A DNA stretch of 64,000 bases from Microbacterium sp. B35-30 (GCF_010634855.1 NZ_MWLQ01000021.1:1-64000); one strand, 5' to 3'; shown: positions 48,799 to 58,375, numbered from the stretch's first letter. Numbers and translations are program-made. The notes: generated by a model not told the origin, from the sequence alone.

Positions 48799-49881
48799 TT
48801 ACTCGGTCACTCCGTACTGTTCGCAGGCGGCCAGGACCTCGGCGGTGCAGACCTCGTCGTACGCCGTCTGTCCTGACGCGACGACGTCCTTGACCTCTTC
48901 TGGGCCGACGAGGATGGGCGTCGACTGGAAGAACGGCGTGCCGTCCTCGAGCTCCGCGTCCGCCTCAGGGGTCTCGCCTTCCAGCAGCGCTACCGCGAGC
49001 TCGACAGCCTGGGTGGCAAGCTCTTCGATCGGCTTCCAGACGGTCGCCGTCTGCCAGCCGAGCAGGACGTTCTGCAGCCCGGCGACATCTGCGTCCTGCC
49101 CGGACACTGCGACACCGGTCAGGTTGTTGTCCTGAAGGACCTTGATCACGCCCGCGGCGTTCGTGTCATTGGCCACCCAGACGCCGTCGACCTGGCCGTT
49201 CAAGCTGGTCAGCGCCTGCTCGAAGTTGGTCTGCGACTGCGCGCCGTCCCAGACTCCCGGCGGCTCTGCGGCGGGAGTGATCCCGGCCGCTTCCATGACC
49301 TCCACCGCGCCTTCCTTGAACATCCCGGCGTTGTTGTCGGTCGGGTCGCCGCCCATGTACACGACGGTGGCGGTGGCGGGGTCCTTCCCCGCGGCCTCGA
49401 GTCCGTCCAGCACCGTCTGGCCCTGCAGTCGCCCGACCTCGACGTTGTCGAACGAGACGTAGTAGTCGGAGCCCTTGAAGGAGCGGTCATAGGCGATGAC
49501 CGGGATGCCCTCGGCCTTCGCCCTCTCGGCAACCGAGACGGCAGCGCCGTTGATGTCGACGAGCATCATGACGCCGCAGCCCTGCGTGAGCTGCTGGTCC
49601 GCGATGGTCGCGAACGCCTCGACGTCGTCCTGGGCGTTCTGGATGTCGGCCTCGAAGCCCGCGGCCTCGAGCCCTTCCTGGAGGTAGCGGCGGTCGAGGT
49701 TCTCCCAGCGGGCCGACGAGGCGGCGTCGGGGAGGATGACGCACGCTCGCGTGCTCGCGGCGTCGCCGCCGTCGTCACCGCCGTCCCCGGTGTCGCCGTT
49801 GCCGCCGGCGCAGCCGGCCAGCATCACCGCGGCCGCGCCCGTGAGGGCGGCCACCGCGAGGAGTGAAGACTTCTTCATCAT
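48799..49881 (-). CDS. Sugar ABC transporter substrate-binding lipoprotein, system 1
   Basis: The protein has 360 aa. It has a lipoprotein signal with lipobox LAGC (Cys24), a Gly/Asp-rich linker, and a type I periplasmic-binding-protein fold of the XylF/RbsB group: MLVDINGAAVSVAERAKAEGIPVIAYDR, SFDNVEVGRLQGQ, GDPTDNNAGMFKEGA, VWVANDTNAAGVIKVL, and SGQDADVAGLQNVLLG. The lead ATG 49881 has GAAAGG upstream; the frame opens further to 50088 in its promoter. The sugar is not determined, xylose-like is likely. Confidence 0.92.
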   Translation of the reverse strand: MMKKSSLLAVAALTGAAAVMLAGCAGGNGDTGDGGDDGGDAASTRACVILPDAASSARWENLDRRYLQEGLEAAGFEADIQNAQDDVEAFATIADQQLTQGCGVMMLVDINGAAVSVAERAKAEGIPVIAYDRSFKGSDYYVSFDNVEVGRLQGQTVLDGLEAAGKDPATATVVYMGGDPTDNNAGMFKEGAVEVMEAAGITPAAEPPGVWDGAQSQTNFEQALTSLNGQVDGVWVANDTNAAGVIKVLQDNNLTGVAVSGQDADVAGLQNVLLGWQTATVWKPIEELATQAVELAVALLEGETPEADAELEDGTPFFQSTPILVGPEEVKDVVASGQTAYDEVCTAEVLAACEQYGVTE

Positions 49882-49968
49882 TCGCCTTTCGTCATTGAAG
49901 CGAGCGAGCCCCAGGATCGTCCCCGGTTTCTTCGCGCTGATGCGATCATCGATGACGGGCATTCTTGG

Positions 49969-49984
49969 CGTCAAGTCTTGAACG
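49969..49984 (-). promoter_or_regulatory. Candidate promoter/operator of sugar importer 1
   Basis: On the minus strand TTGACG (49974-49969) is a -35 candidate followed after 18 bp by GATGAT. It overlaps the 11-bp palindrome TCAAG-A-CTTGA (49971-49981), a possible repressor site. Weak -10, so tentative. Confidence 0.35.
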
Positions 49985-50149
49985 TAACGCTTTGGCAACG
50001 CCGGCGGTTTGACCACGGGCCAGCCGAGAAGCTCGCGCCGAAGAGAGCGCTTACCGTGCAGAATGTGTGCGAGACCCGCCTTGCGCATGCATAATGCGCA
50101 CCGGGGCTGGCCAAGCGTCGGAGTGCCCCTCGCCGAGTGTTCGCCAAGT

Positions 50150-50177
50150 GAACCCAGTGCGTCGCCGCACTGGGTTC
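50150..50177 (-). terminator. Hairpin at the end of sugar importer operon 2
   Basis: A 12-bp perfect stem GAACCCAGTGCG / CGCACTGGGTTC (50150-50161 with 50166-50177) with a 4-nt loop TCGC overlaps the permease stop codon (50176-50178). It separates the two importer operons. Confidence 0.7.
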
Positions 50178-51420
50178 AGGCGCGGCCGGTGGCTGCGCGT
50201 GTGCGGCGGGAGAGCGAGTCGACGATCACCGCGAGCACGAGCACCACGCCGGTGACCATGAACTGCACCGACGAGTCGAGGTTCATGAGGGTCAGGCCCG
50301 ACGAGATCGACTGGATCACGACGACGCCGACGAGCGCCGAGAACGCCGATCCGCGCCCGCCGAAGAGGCTCGTCCCGCCGATGACGGCCGCCGCGATCGC
50401 GTTGAGGTTCACATCCCCCGTGCCCGAGCTCTGGTTCGCCGATGCCAGCCGTGCGGCCGCCAGGATGCCTCCCACCGCGGCGAGCGTGGAGCACATCGCG
50501 AACACCGAGAGGTAGATGCGGTCGACCCGGATGCCGGCACGCCGGGCGGCCTCGACCGATCCGCCGACGGCGTACACGGCCCGTCCCCAGCGGGTGCGGG
50601 TCAGCACGAAGTTCATGGCGACGATGAGACCGAGGAAGAACAGGAACATCACGCCGACGCCGCGGTAGATGTTCAGGTACCACGTCGCCACCAGGAGGAA
50701 GGCGAGCAGGACGGCGCTGCGCACCGCGATCTCGGTGTAGCTCTGACTCACCAGATTCGCCGCCGCCCGCCGTCGCGCGCGGCGCAGGAGCGACCAGGCG
50801 AACGCGGCCGCCGCCAGCACCGCCACGACGTAGGACGCCCACGCGGGCAGGAACATCTGCTGCGCGAACTGCACGAGCCAGGAGTCGAACGGGATGGCGA
50901 TCGAGCCCGTCTCGCCGAGCACCCACAGCTGCAGTCCGAGGAACCCGAGAAGACCGGCCAGCGTGATGACGAAGCTCGGCAGCCCGAAGCGCGTGAAGAG
51001 ATAGCCGTAGAGCAGCCCGACGAGGCAGCCGACGACGATCGCGGCGGCCAGCGCCAGGAAGAGGTTCCACTGCAGCTGCACGAAGCTCACGGCGAGCACC
51101 GCGGCGGCGAGCCCTGAGACCGAGCCGACCGAGAGGTCGATCTCGCCGACGAGCAGCACCAGGACGACGCCGAGTGCGATCGTGCCGATGGCGGCGCACT
51201 GCATCGTGAGGTTGACGAGATTCTCGCTGGAGAGGAAGACCGGGTTCAGCAGCTGGAACACCGTCCAGATCACCGCGATCCCCAGCACGACGGGGAGAGC
51301 CCCGAGGTCGCCGCCCCGGATGCGCGTCAGGAAGCCTTCCAGAGCGAGACGGATGCCGCTGCCGCTCAGGAGCCGTTCGTCGCCGGTCGGCTCGGTCAGT
51401 CGCTCACCGCGCGCGCTCAT
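50176..51420 (-). CDS. Sugar ABC transporter permease (XylH/FrcC type), system 2
   Basis: The protein has 414 aa with the same order of motifs as system 1: GEIDLSVGSVSGLAAAVL, GLPSFVITLAGLLGFLGLQ, GRAVYAVGGSVEAARRAGIRV and NAIAAAVIGGTSLFGGRGSA. Start ATG 51420 overlaps the ATPase stop by ATGA. A GC-rich hairpin overlaps the stop codon. Confidence 0.9.
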   Translation of the reverse strand: MSARGERLTEPTGDERLLSGSGIRLALEGFLTRIRGGDLGALPVVLGIAVIWTVFQLLNPVFLSSENLVNLTMQCAAIGTIALGVVLVLLVGEIDLSVGSVSGLAAAVLAVSFVQLQWNLFLALAAAIVVGCLVGLLYGYLFTRFGLPSFVITLAGLLGFLGLQLWVLGETGSIAIPFDSWLVQFAQQMFLPAWASYVVAVLAAAAFAWSLLRRARRRAAANLVSQSYTEIAVRSAVLLAFLLVATWYLNIYRGVGVMFLFFLGLIVAMNFVLTRTRWGRAVYAVGGSVEAARRAGIRVDRIYLSVFAMCSTLAAVGGILAAARLASANQSSGTGDVNLNAIAAAVIGGTSLFGGRGSAFSALVGVVVIQSISSGLTLMNLDSSVQFMVTGVVLVLAVIVDSLSRRTRAATGRA

Positions 51421-52352
51421 CGGCTCCCGTCCCCGCGGGGTCGGGGAGTGCGGCGGGAGCCGGCGCGCGGCATGCGGATCACCGTGCCGCCGGCGGTCTG
51501 CTCGTCGGACGGTTCCTCATCACGCGGAGCGGTGGCTACGGCATCCGACCGCTCCGGCACGCGCTCCGGTGTACGCCGCGGTGCCGCGGAGTGGTCGACC
51601 GCCCCCGTGATGGCGGCGATGAGGATCTCGCTCGTCACGTCGGCGACGTTGTACACGCCGTTGTTGCGGCCGAGGCGCAGCACCACCACGCGATCGGCGA
51701 CGGCCATGACGTCCGCCATGTTGTGGCTGATGAGGATCACGCCGTGCCCGCGCTCCCGGAGGCGCTCGATGAGGTTCAGCACTTCGGCGGTCTGCGCGAC
51801 GCCCAGCGCCGCCGTCGGCTCGTCGAGGATGACGACGCGAGGCTCGCCGATCAGCGAACGGGCGATCGCGACGGTCTGGCGCTGACCTCCCGACAGGGAG
51901 GCGACGGGGACGCGTACGGAAGGGATCTTGGCCGACAGCTCGCGCAGCAGCGTCCAGGTGCGCTGCTCCATGTCGACCTCGTCGAGGGTGGCGCCGTCGC
52001 GGAGCTCGCGGCCGAGCCACAGATTCGCGACGACGTCGAGGTTGTCGCACAGCGCGAGGTCCTGGAAGATCGTCTCGATCCCGAGCTGCTGGGCGTCCGC
52101 GGGGGAGCCGATGCCCACCTCTTCGCCGTCGAACTCGATCGATCCGCTGTCGGGCGGGTGCACGCCGGCCAGCACCTTGACGAGGGTGGACTTGCCGGCG
52201 CCGTTGTCGCCGACGAGTGCGACCACCTCGCCCTCGTTGACCCAGAAGTCCACGTCGGTGAGCGCTTTGACCGCGCCGAACCGCTTGCCGATGCCGCGCA
52301 TCGTCAGCACGCGTTCGCGCGGCCGCCCCGTCCGCGGGTGCGTCATCGACAT
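51417..52352 (-). CDS. Sugar ABC transporter ATP-binding protein (single-domain), system 2
   Basis: The protein has 311 aa: one ABC domain with Walker A VGDNGAGKST (about 47-56), signature ASLSGGQRQ, Walker B VVILDEPTAALG, and H-loop ISHN. After about residue 255 it carries a 55-residue disordered tail rich in Arg, Pro and Glu (RRTPERVPERSDAV, PRAGSRRTPRPRGDGSR), missing from system 1. Its use is unknown. Confidence 0.9.
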   Translation of the reverse strand: MSMTHPRTGRPRERVLTMRGIGKRFGAVKALTDVDFWVNEGEVVALVGDNGAGKSTLVKVLAGVHPPDSGSIEFDGEEVGIGSPADAQQLGIETIFQDLALCDNLDVVANLWLGRELRDGATLDEVDMEQRTWTLLRELSAKIPSVRVPVASLSGGQRQTVAIARSLIGEPRVVILDEPTAALGVAQTAEVLNLIERLRERGHGVILISHNMADVMAVADRVVVLRLGRNNGVYNVADVTSEILIAAITGAVDHSAAPRRTPERVPERSDAVATAPRDEEPSDEQTAGGTVIRMPRAGSRRTPRPRGDGSR

Positions 52353-52421
52353 CCTCGCCTCGTCCTCGCTTCGTCCTCGTCGTCGTTCCGGCCCCAGCCG
52401 ACCCCTGCCAGAGTCGAGACC

Positions 52422-53519
52422 CTACCCGATGCCCGCAGCTTGGCACGCATCGGCGTAGGCCGGCGTGCAGATGTCGTCGACGCTCCAGAACCCGTCGGCG
52501 ACCACGGTGTCCATGATCTCGTCGATCGTCACCGCCACGGGGTCGAGCAGCGTGGCCGGCGTCCCCTCGATCTCCAGCGGTGCGGTGACCTCCTCGCCGT
52601 GCAGCAGCTTGACGGCGACCTCGGCGGCGAGCTCGGCCTGCGGCTTGATCGCCTTGTACACCGTCATGTACTGGTCGCCGGTGAGGATCCGCTGGATGGC
52701 CGAGAGCTCGGCATCCTGTCCGGTCACGATCGGGAGCGGATCCACGTTCGCGACCCGCAGCGCCGCGATCGCGCCGCCGGCGGTGGCGTCGTTCGCGGCG
52801 TAGACCCCCGCGATCGCATCGCCGTGCTGGGCGATCTGGCCCGACACCCACTCCTGCGCCTTCTCGGGACTCCACCCCGGCGTGTCGTACTCGGCCAGCA
52901 CGCGTAGGCCGCTGTCGTCGATGATGCTGTGGGCGCCCTGCTTGAACAGCGCCGCGTTGCTGTCGGTCGGCGAGCCGTTCACCATCAGGATGCCGCTGCC
53001 GTCGTCCGTCGCGCGCATCGCGTCGACGAATGCCTGCGCCTGCAGCACGCCGACCTTCTCGTTGTCGAAGGAGATGTAGTACGCCAGGTCGCCCCCGGCG
53101 ATCAGGCGGTCGTACGAGATGACCGGCACGCCCTTGGCGTTGGCGGTGCTCACGATGCTGACGGCGGCGTTGGCATCCACCGGATCGAGGACGAGCACGC
53201 CCGCGCCGGAGGTGAGGGCGGACTCCGCCTGCTGCTGCTGCTTCGCGGCGTCCTGATCGGCGTTGGCGTACAGGACGTCGTAGTCCCCGAGCTCGGCCAC
53301 GCGGGCTTCGAACAGCGGCCTGTCGAACGTCTCGTAGCGTGCCGTCTTCGCATCGGGCAGGAGGAGCGCGATGGTGTCATCGCTGGGCGGGTCGTTCTCG
53401 GTGGGTGTCCCGGTGCAGGCCGAGAGCAGCGCCGCCGCGACGAGCACGACGGCGGCGGCCACCGCGGTGCGGCGCCCGCCCGGGCGCCGCCACGGCCGAT
53501 CGTGTCGGATGCGGGACAT
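52422..53519 (-). CDS. XylF-like sugar-binding lipoprotein, system 2
   Basis: The protein has 365 aa with an extended Arg-rich n-region (residues 1-17), hydrophobic core and lipobox LSAC (Cys35). The fold is type I binding protein closest to xylose-binding XylF: LLPDAKTARYETFDRPLFEARV, VLDPVDANAAVSIV, VISYDRLIAGGDLAYYISFDNEKVG, NGSPTDSNAALFKQGA, YAANDATAGGAIAALR, and GQDAELSAIQRILTGDQYMTVYK. D-xylose is the most likely ligand, by similarity. It starts 9 bp after the ROK gene stops. Confidence 0.92.
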   Translation of the reverse strand: MSRIRHDRPWRRPGGRRTAVAAAVVLVAAALLSACTGTPTENDPPSDDTIALLLPDAKTARYETFDRPLFEARVAELGDYDVLYANADQDAAKQQQQAESALTSGAGVLVLDPVDANAAVSIVSTANAKGVPVISYDRLIAGGDLAYYISFDNEKVGVLQAQAFVDAMRATDDGSGILMVNGSPTDSNAALFKQGAHSIIDDSGLRVLAEYDTPGWSPEKAQEWVSGQIAQHGDAIAGVYAANDATAGGAIAALRVANVDPLPIVTGQDAELSAIQRILTGDQYMTVYKAIKPQAELAAEVAVKLLHGEEVTAPLEIEGTPATLLDPVAVTIDEIMDTVVADGFWSVDDICTPAYADACQAAGIG

Positions 53520-53528
53520 CGGACGAGC

Positions 53529-54731
53529 CTATGCGGTGATGGGAAGCGAGGTTGCCGTCGGGAGCTGAGCGCTGACCGTCACATGGTCGAGCGCGATGGC
53601 GATCGCCCCGCGCGTCTCGGCCCACTCGCCGAAGGAGGCGCCCACGATCTCGGGCAGGCCGCCTGCCGACGGCAGTGCGGTGCGCTCGAGCGAGTGCCGC
53701 ATCGGCGCCATCAGGATCTCGCCCGCCAGCCCCAGTTCGCCGCCGACGACGATGACCTCGGGATCGAAGAGATTGCAGAGGCTCGCCGCGGCGATGCCGA
53801 TGTGGCGTCCCGCATCGGCGATGACGCGGCGTGCGGCGCCGTCCCCGGCCTCCGCGGCGTGGAGCAGGTCGCCGAGGCGGTGCATGCCCTCGCTCGGCGG
53901 GAACAGCGACAGCAGCGCCGGTCCGCCCGCGTAGGTCTCGAGGCACCCGCGGTTGCTGCAGCGGCAGATCGGCCCGTTCTCGTCGAGCGTGACGTGGCCG
54001 ATCTGGCCCGCCTTGCCGTTGACGCCGCGGAACAGGTCCCCGCCGACCACGAGTCCGGCGCTGATGGTGTGGCCGACGCGGATGAACACGGAGGATGCGG
54101 CGGCGCGGCCGTTGCCCTCGCGCGCCTCGGCGAGTCCGCCGAGGTTCGCCTCGCTGTCGACGTGCACCGGCCGGCCGATGCGCACCGAGAGGCTCTCGGC
54201 GACGTCGACGCCCTCCCAGCCGCGCAGCAGGCCGGGGGTCGACACCATGCCGGTGCGCGGATCGATCGGCGCGGGCAGTGCCAGCCCGACGGCGAGGAGG
54301 TCCGCCAGCGACCCGCCGAGCGACTCCATCATGTCGCCGAGCAGCAGCGCGAGGCGGTCGAGCTCGGAGTCGTGGCGGTGATCCAGGGGGAGCGGGAGCG
54401 AGGACTGCGTGACGATGGTGCGCGCGGTGTCGGCGATCGCGATGTGCAGCTGCCGCGAGCTGTAGTGGACGCCGGCGACGAGACCCAGCCGCCGCGCGAG
54501 CGACACGAGGGTGGCGCGGCGACCGCTGCTCGTGGTGAACGACGTGTGGAGCAGTCCCGAGGCCGTCAGCTCTTTGACGATGTTCGACACCGTGGCGGGA
54601 GAGAGACCGGTGCTGCCGGCGAGCTCGATCTGGGTGAGGCGGCCGTGGCGCTTGAGCGACTCGACGACGCGCGCGCGATTGGCCTCGCGCAGCGAGGTCT
54701 GCGAGCCCGGCGGGGCATTACGGCGTGCCAC
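53529..54731 (-). CDS. ROK-family transcriptional repressor (XylR-like)
   Basis: The protein has 400 aa: N-terminal MarR-like HTH (about 15-70, LTQIELAGSTGLSPATVSNIVKEL) and a ROK sugar-kinase-like domain with the zinc motif GH-x9-CRCSNRGCLETYAGG and DPEVIVVGGELG. The ATP/sugar kinase activity is likely lost in such repressors. The gene heads the system-2 operon (9 bp before the binding protein), so a sugar taken up by the importer probably relieves repression. GTG 54731 follows TACAGT by 7 nt, a leaderless pattern. Confidence 0.9.
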   Translation of the reverse strand: MARRNAPPGSQTSLREANRARVVESLKRHGRLTQIELAGSTGLSPATVSNIVKELTASGLLHTSFTTSSGRRATLVSLARRLGLVAGVHYSSRQLHIAIADTARTIVTQSSLPLPLDHRHDSELDRLALLLGDMMESLGGSLADLLAVGLALPAPIDPRTGMVSTPGLLRGWEGVDVAESLSVRIGRPVHVDSEANLGGLAEAREGNGRAAASSVFIRVGHTISAGLVVGGDLFRGVNGKAGQIGHVTLDENGPICRCSNRGCLETYAGGPALLSLFPPSEGMHRLGDLLHAAEAGDGAARRVIADAGRHIGIAAASLCNLFDPEVIVVGGELGLAGEILMAPMRHSLERTALPSAGGLPEIVGASFGEWAETRGAIAIALDHVTVSAQLPTATSLPITA

Positions 54732-54852
54732 AGGTCACACTGTAGCCCACCCCCTCGATCGTGGACCGGGCGTGGCGATTTCCCAGGTCGGCCATGGGTT
54801 CGCGGTGCAGAGACGATCCCCGTGGGGCCGCACGGACTAGCATCGGTACGCC

Positions 54853-56238
54853 ATGCACTCCGTCGCCGAGGCGCTCCGCGCCGCACTGCCGCCGCACACC
54901 GTCGCCACCGACGCCGAGACGCTCGAGCGGCTGAGTCACGACGACGCGGAGTGGGCCGAGTTCGGGCTGCCCGCCGCCGTCGTCTTCGCATCGCGCATCG
55001 ACGATGTCGTCGCGACCGTCCGCATCGCGGCGGCGCACGGGGTCGCGATCGTGCCGCGCGGCGCGGGCACCGGTCTCTCAGGAGGCGCGAACGCGACGAG
55101 CGGATGCCTCGTCCTCTCGCTCGAGCGGATGACGAGGATCGTCGAGGTCGACGCCGCCGAACGCTACGCCGTCGTGGAGGCGGGGGTGCTGAACGACGAC
55201 CTGCGCCGCCACGTCGCCGCGCACGGGCTCTGGTACCCGCCCGACCCGGCGAGCCAGGCGATCTCGACCATCGGCGGGAACGTGGCGACCAACGCCGGCG
55301 GCATCTGCTGCGTGAAATACGGGGTGACCCGCGACTATGTCATCGGTATGACGGTGGTGCTCGCCGACGGCAGCATCGCGAAGCTCGGCCGCACGACCGC
55401 CAAGGGCGTCACGGGGTACGACCTGACCGGCCTGTTCGTCGGCTCCGAGGGCACGCTGGGCATCATCGTCGACGTCACGGTGAAGCTGCGACCGCTCGGC
55501 GGCCGCGAGGAACGCGCGGTCGTCGGCTATTTCCGGACGCTGACGGATGCCGGACGCGCGGTCGCCGCCGTGTCCGAGGCGGGCATCGTGCCGTCGGCGC
55601 TCGAGCTGATCGACCGCACCTGCCTGCACGCCGTGGCGCAATGGCAGGGCTGGGACCTGCCGGAGGACGCGAACGCGCTGCTGCTGGCCAAGGTGGACGA
55701 GCCCGGTGCGCGCGGCGAGGAGCTCGCCGCCGCGATCGAGGCGCACTTCCGCACGGAAGGCGGCGACCGCGTCGAACGGGCGGTGGAGCCCGCCGACATC
55801 GACCGGCTCTTCGCGGCCCGGCGCCTCGCGTACCCCGCACTGGAGCGGCTGGGCCCGGTGCTGACCGAGGACGTCTGCGTTCCGCGCGGCGCCGTTCCCG
55901 AGATGCTCGCGCGGATCGAGGCGGCAGCGGCCGACGCGGGTGTCGTGATCGCCAACATCGCGCACGCGGGCGACGGCAACCTGCATCCGCTGATCATCGC
56001 GCCGGAGGGTGACGACGATGCGAAGTCGCGTGCGAAGGCGGCGTTCGACCGCATCGTCGACGACTGCCGCGCCCTCGGCGGAACCGTCACCGGTGAGCAC
56101 GGCGTGGGCCTCCTCAAGCTGGGCGGCGCGGCGGCGGAGCTCAGCCCGGTGGTGCGAGGACTGCACCGCTCGATCAAGCACGCGCTCGACCCGGCCGGGA
56201 TGCTCAACCCCGGCAAGGCCTTTCCGAACGGAGACTGA
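54853..56238 (+). CDS. FAD-linked oxidase, GlcD/D-lactate dehydrogenase type
   Basis: The protein has 461 aa: FAD-binding PCMH domain with PRGAGTGLSGGAN (about 68-80), GGNVATNAGGICCVKYGVTRDYV, and GLFVGSEGTLGIIVDVTVKLRP; C-terminal oxidase domain ending EHGVGLLKLG and LDPAGMLNPGKAFP. It oxidises a 2-hydroxy acid such as glycolate or D-lactate; no GlcE/GlcF partner is next to it, so a stand-alone D-lactate-type enzyme is likely. It is 2 bp before the next gene. Confidence 0.9.
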   Translation: MHSVAEALRAALPPHTVATDAETLERLSHDDAEWAEFGLPAAVVFASRIDDVVATVRIAAAHGVAIVPRGAGTGLSGGANATSGCLVLSLERMTRIVEVDAAERYAVVEAGVLNDDLRRHVAAHGLWYPPDPASQAISTIGGNVATNAGGICCVKYGVTRDYVIGMTVVLADGSIAKLGRTTAKGVTGYDLTGLFVGSEGTLGIIVDVTVKLRPLGGREERAVVGYFRTLTDAGRAVAAVSEAGIVPSALELIDRTCLHAVAQWQGWDLPEDANALLLAKVDEPGARGEELAAAIEAHFRTEGGDRVERAVEPADIDRLFAARRLAYPALERLGPVLTEDVCVPRGAVPEMLARIEAAAADAGVVIANIAHAGDGNLHPLIIAPEGDDDAKSRAKAAFDRIVDDCRALGGTVTGEHGVGLLKLGGAAAELSPVVRGLHRSIKHALDPAGMLNPGKAFPNGD

Positions 56239-56239
56239 G

Positions 56240-57067
56240 ATGCCCTCGATCCACGCCGACGACTCCGTGATCCACGCAGATGACGGGGTGCGGCTGCACG
56301 TCGACGAGGCGGGAGATCCCACCGGCAGGCCGATCGTGCTGCTGGCCGGGTTCAAGGCCGCCGCCACCACTTGGCGGTACCAGGTGCCGGCGCTGGCGCG
56401 CGCGGGCTATCGGGTGCTGTCCGTCGACGTCCGCGGCCACGGCGCCGCCGAGCGACCGGCGTCGGGCGTCGACATGGCTCGTCGGGGGAGCGACGTCCGC
56501 GACGTGCTCGCGGCGCTCGACCTACGCGACGCCGTCCTGGTGGGCGGCTCGATGGGAGCGAACACCATCTGGTCGTACCTCGGCCAGGAAGGCGCGGAGC
56601 GCGTCGCCGCGGTCGTGTCGGTCGATCAGACGCCGAAGATGCTCAACACCGCCGACTGGTCGCACGGCTTCTACGGCTACACCCCGGAGAACGTGGACAC
56701 GTACTTCGCCACGGGCATTCCCGAGACCGGGCACGGCACCCCGATGCTCCGGCGCGGCATGCGGCTGGTGCGCCTGCTGCGAGCCATGAAGGGCGCCGAG
56801 CGCGCGCTGAGCCCCGGCGAGCTCGCGCTCCTCAACGACCACGCCAAGGCCGACTGGCGGCCGGTGATCGCGGCGACGCCGCTGCCGGTGCTCTTCGTCG
56901 CGGGCGCCGAGAGCGAGTTCTGGCCGAGCTCGCACGCGGCGGCCGCCGCTGCGCTCGCACCGCGGGGCGAGTCGGCGGTCATCGCGCACGACGGCCATGC
57001 GGCGAACATCGAGCAGCCGGCGGCGTTCAACGCCGGGCTGCTCGACTTCCTCGCCCGCATCGGCTGA
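56240..57067 (+). CDS. Alpha/beta hydrolase
   Basis: The protein has 275 aa. LLAGFKAAATTW is the oxyanion region, VDVRGHGAAERP precedes the cap, the nucleophile is Ser in GGSMGAN, and the late His is in HDGHAANIEQP. A full triad is likely with Asp/Glu in VAGAESEFWP. Substrate unknown. It follows the FAD oxidase by 1 nt of spacing and is probably co-transcribed. Confidence 0.87.
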   Translation: MPSIHADDSVIHADDGVRLHVDEAGDPTGRPIVLLAGFKAAATTWRYQVPALARAGYRVLSVDVRGHGAAERPASGVDMARRGSDVRDVLAALDLRDAVLVGGSMGANTIWSYLGQEGAERVAAVVSVDQTPKMLNTADWSHGFYGYTPENVDTYFATGIPETGHGTPMLRRGMRLVRLLRAMKGAERALSPGELALLNDHAKADWRPVIAATPLPVLFVAGAESEFWPSSHAAAAAALAPRGESAVIAHDGHAANIEQPAAFNAGLLDFLARIG

Positions 57068-57102
57068 CGTGCCCGCCCCCCGGGCGGCGGGCGGCGGGAC
57101 CG

Positions 57103-58374
57103 CTACTCGCGCAGCCGCACCAGTCGCTCGTGCCCCGTCTCCTCGAGCTCGGCGATCGACTCGCGCGCCTTCACGAAGTCGTTGAACGAGCGATAGCCCA
57201 GCGCCTTCTCGCTGAACGACGGGTCCATGCGTCGCATGTGCGTCTTGACCGCCGAGCTGTGGAGCCACTCGGAGTCGTCGTTCTTGTCGTGGCCGAGCCG
57301 CAGCGCGCGCTCGAGCAGCCGGGTCGCCGTCTCCTGCGGATCCTCTGCCGGCTCCTCCACGGGCAACGGCTCCACGGGCTCCGGCGCCTCGGGAGCCGCG
57401 GCCTCGGCGCGCGCAGCGACCGTCTTGGATGAGGCGCGACGATTCGTGCGCTTAGGCGGCGCCGCGGTCTCCAGCGCCTCGTTGAGCGCGGCCTCGATCT
57501 CGGGCGCCGACCGGGTCGGGGCCGCCTCGGCGGCGTCGTCTGCAACAGTGTCGGGCGTGACGGCCTCGGGCGTGACGGCCTCGGGCGTGACGGCCTCGGG
57601 CGTGACGGCTTCCTGAGCCGCGGCATCCGTCACTGCCGTCTTCGCCGTCCCTCGACGGCCTCCCGAGCGCGGCGCCGCGGTGGCTGCTGCGCCGCCAGTC
57701 TCCTTCGCCTTCGTGGCGCGGCTCGAAGAAGCGGCCTTCGCCTTCGCCGGCGCCTTCTCCGGCGCCTTGTCGGGGGCCTTCACGGCCTTCGCGGGCTCAC
57801 GCGAGAAGCGCGGGACGCCGGGCAGCGAGTCGTACGCCTCGAACTCGTCGCAGGCGGCGGCCAGCGACTTCGCCGTCGACCCGGCCACGCCGACACCCAC
57901 CACGTAGCGGCCGAGGCGCTTGCATCGCTGGGCGAGCGGGACGTAGTCCGAGTCACCGGCGACGATGACGACGTGCGTGAGGTCGGGCAGGCGGAACATG
58001 TCTTCGACGGCATCCACGGCGAGGCGGATGTCGGCCCCGTTCTTGGCGTATGCCGCGGCGGGGAAGAGCTGCACCAGATCCACAGCACGGGCGACGAGCT
58101 GCGAGCGATAGATCGCGTTGACGGGAGCCGACCAGTCGGCGTACGCACGGGTGAGGACCAGCGTGCCGAAGGATGCCGCGAAGTCGATGATCGCGCCGAC
58201 GTCGATCGTCGCCGCCGAGAGCCGGTCGGCGATCTCGGGATCGGCCGGGTTCTCGGCGATGCGCTGGCGGTCGCGCGAGTACGAGTTGCGGCCGTGCACG
58301 CGGTCGTACCAGGACATCACGATGTTGTCGAAGTCGAGGTACACCGCGACGCGGGGATTCTGAAGATCGGGCAT
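57103..58374 (-). CDS. NYN-domain (LabA/PIN-like) ribonuclease with C-terminal LOTUS/OST-HTH domain
   Basis: The protein has 423 aa. Residues 8-175 form a NYN domain: Asp14 and Asp16 in VYLDFDN, and GDSDYVPLA (about 141-149) supply the metal-binding acids of PIN-like nucleases. A 170-residue Ala/Pro/Glu/Lys-rich linker includes four near-perfect copies of EAVTP and Lys-rich parts. The last 80 residues (LGHDKNDDSEWLHSSAVKTHMRRMDPSFSEKALGYRSF) are an OST-HTH/LOTUS RNA-binding domain. Such proteins are thought to act on structured RNA. It starts one base after the Gfo/Idh gene ends, so the two are an operon. Confidence 0.88.
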   Translation of the reverse strand: MPDLQNPRVAVYLDFDNIVMSWYDRVHGRNSYSRDRQRIAENPADPEIADRLSAATIDVGAIIDFAASFGTLVLTRAYADWSAPVNAIYRSQLVARAVDLVQLFPAAAYAKNGADIRLAVDAVEDMFRLPDLTHVVIVAGDSDYVPLAQRCKRLGRYVVGVGVAGSTAKSLAAACDEFEAYDSLPGVPRFSREPAKAVKAPDKAPEKAPAKAKAASSSRATKAKETGGAAATAAPRSGGRRGTAKTAVTDAAAQEAVTPEAVTPEAVTPEAVTPDTVADDAAEAAPTRSAPEIEAALNEALETAAPPKRTNRRASSKTVAARAEAAAPEAPEPVEPLPVEEPAEDPQETATRLLERALRLGHDKNDDSEWLHSSAVKTHMRRMDPSFSEKALGYRSFNDFVKARESIAELEETGHERLVRLRE

Positions 58375-58375
58375 G

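Noticed and set aside
52929..56012. 1027-codon open frame on the plus strand
   Set aside because: It runs antisense through the binding protein and ROK gene and then out of frame through the FAD oxidase; no domain seen. The same applies to long frames at 38199-41090, 25459-28155, 16223-18706 and 4458-6371.
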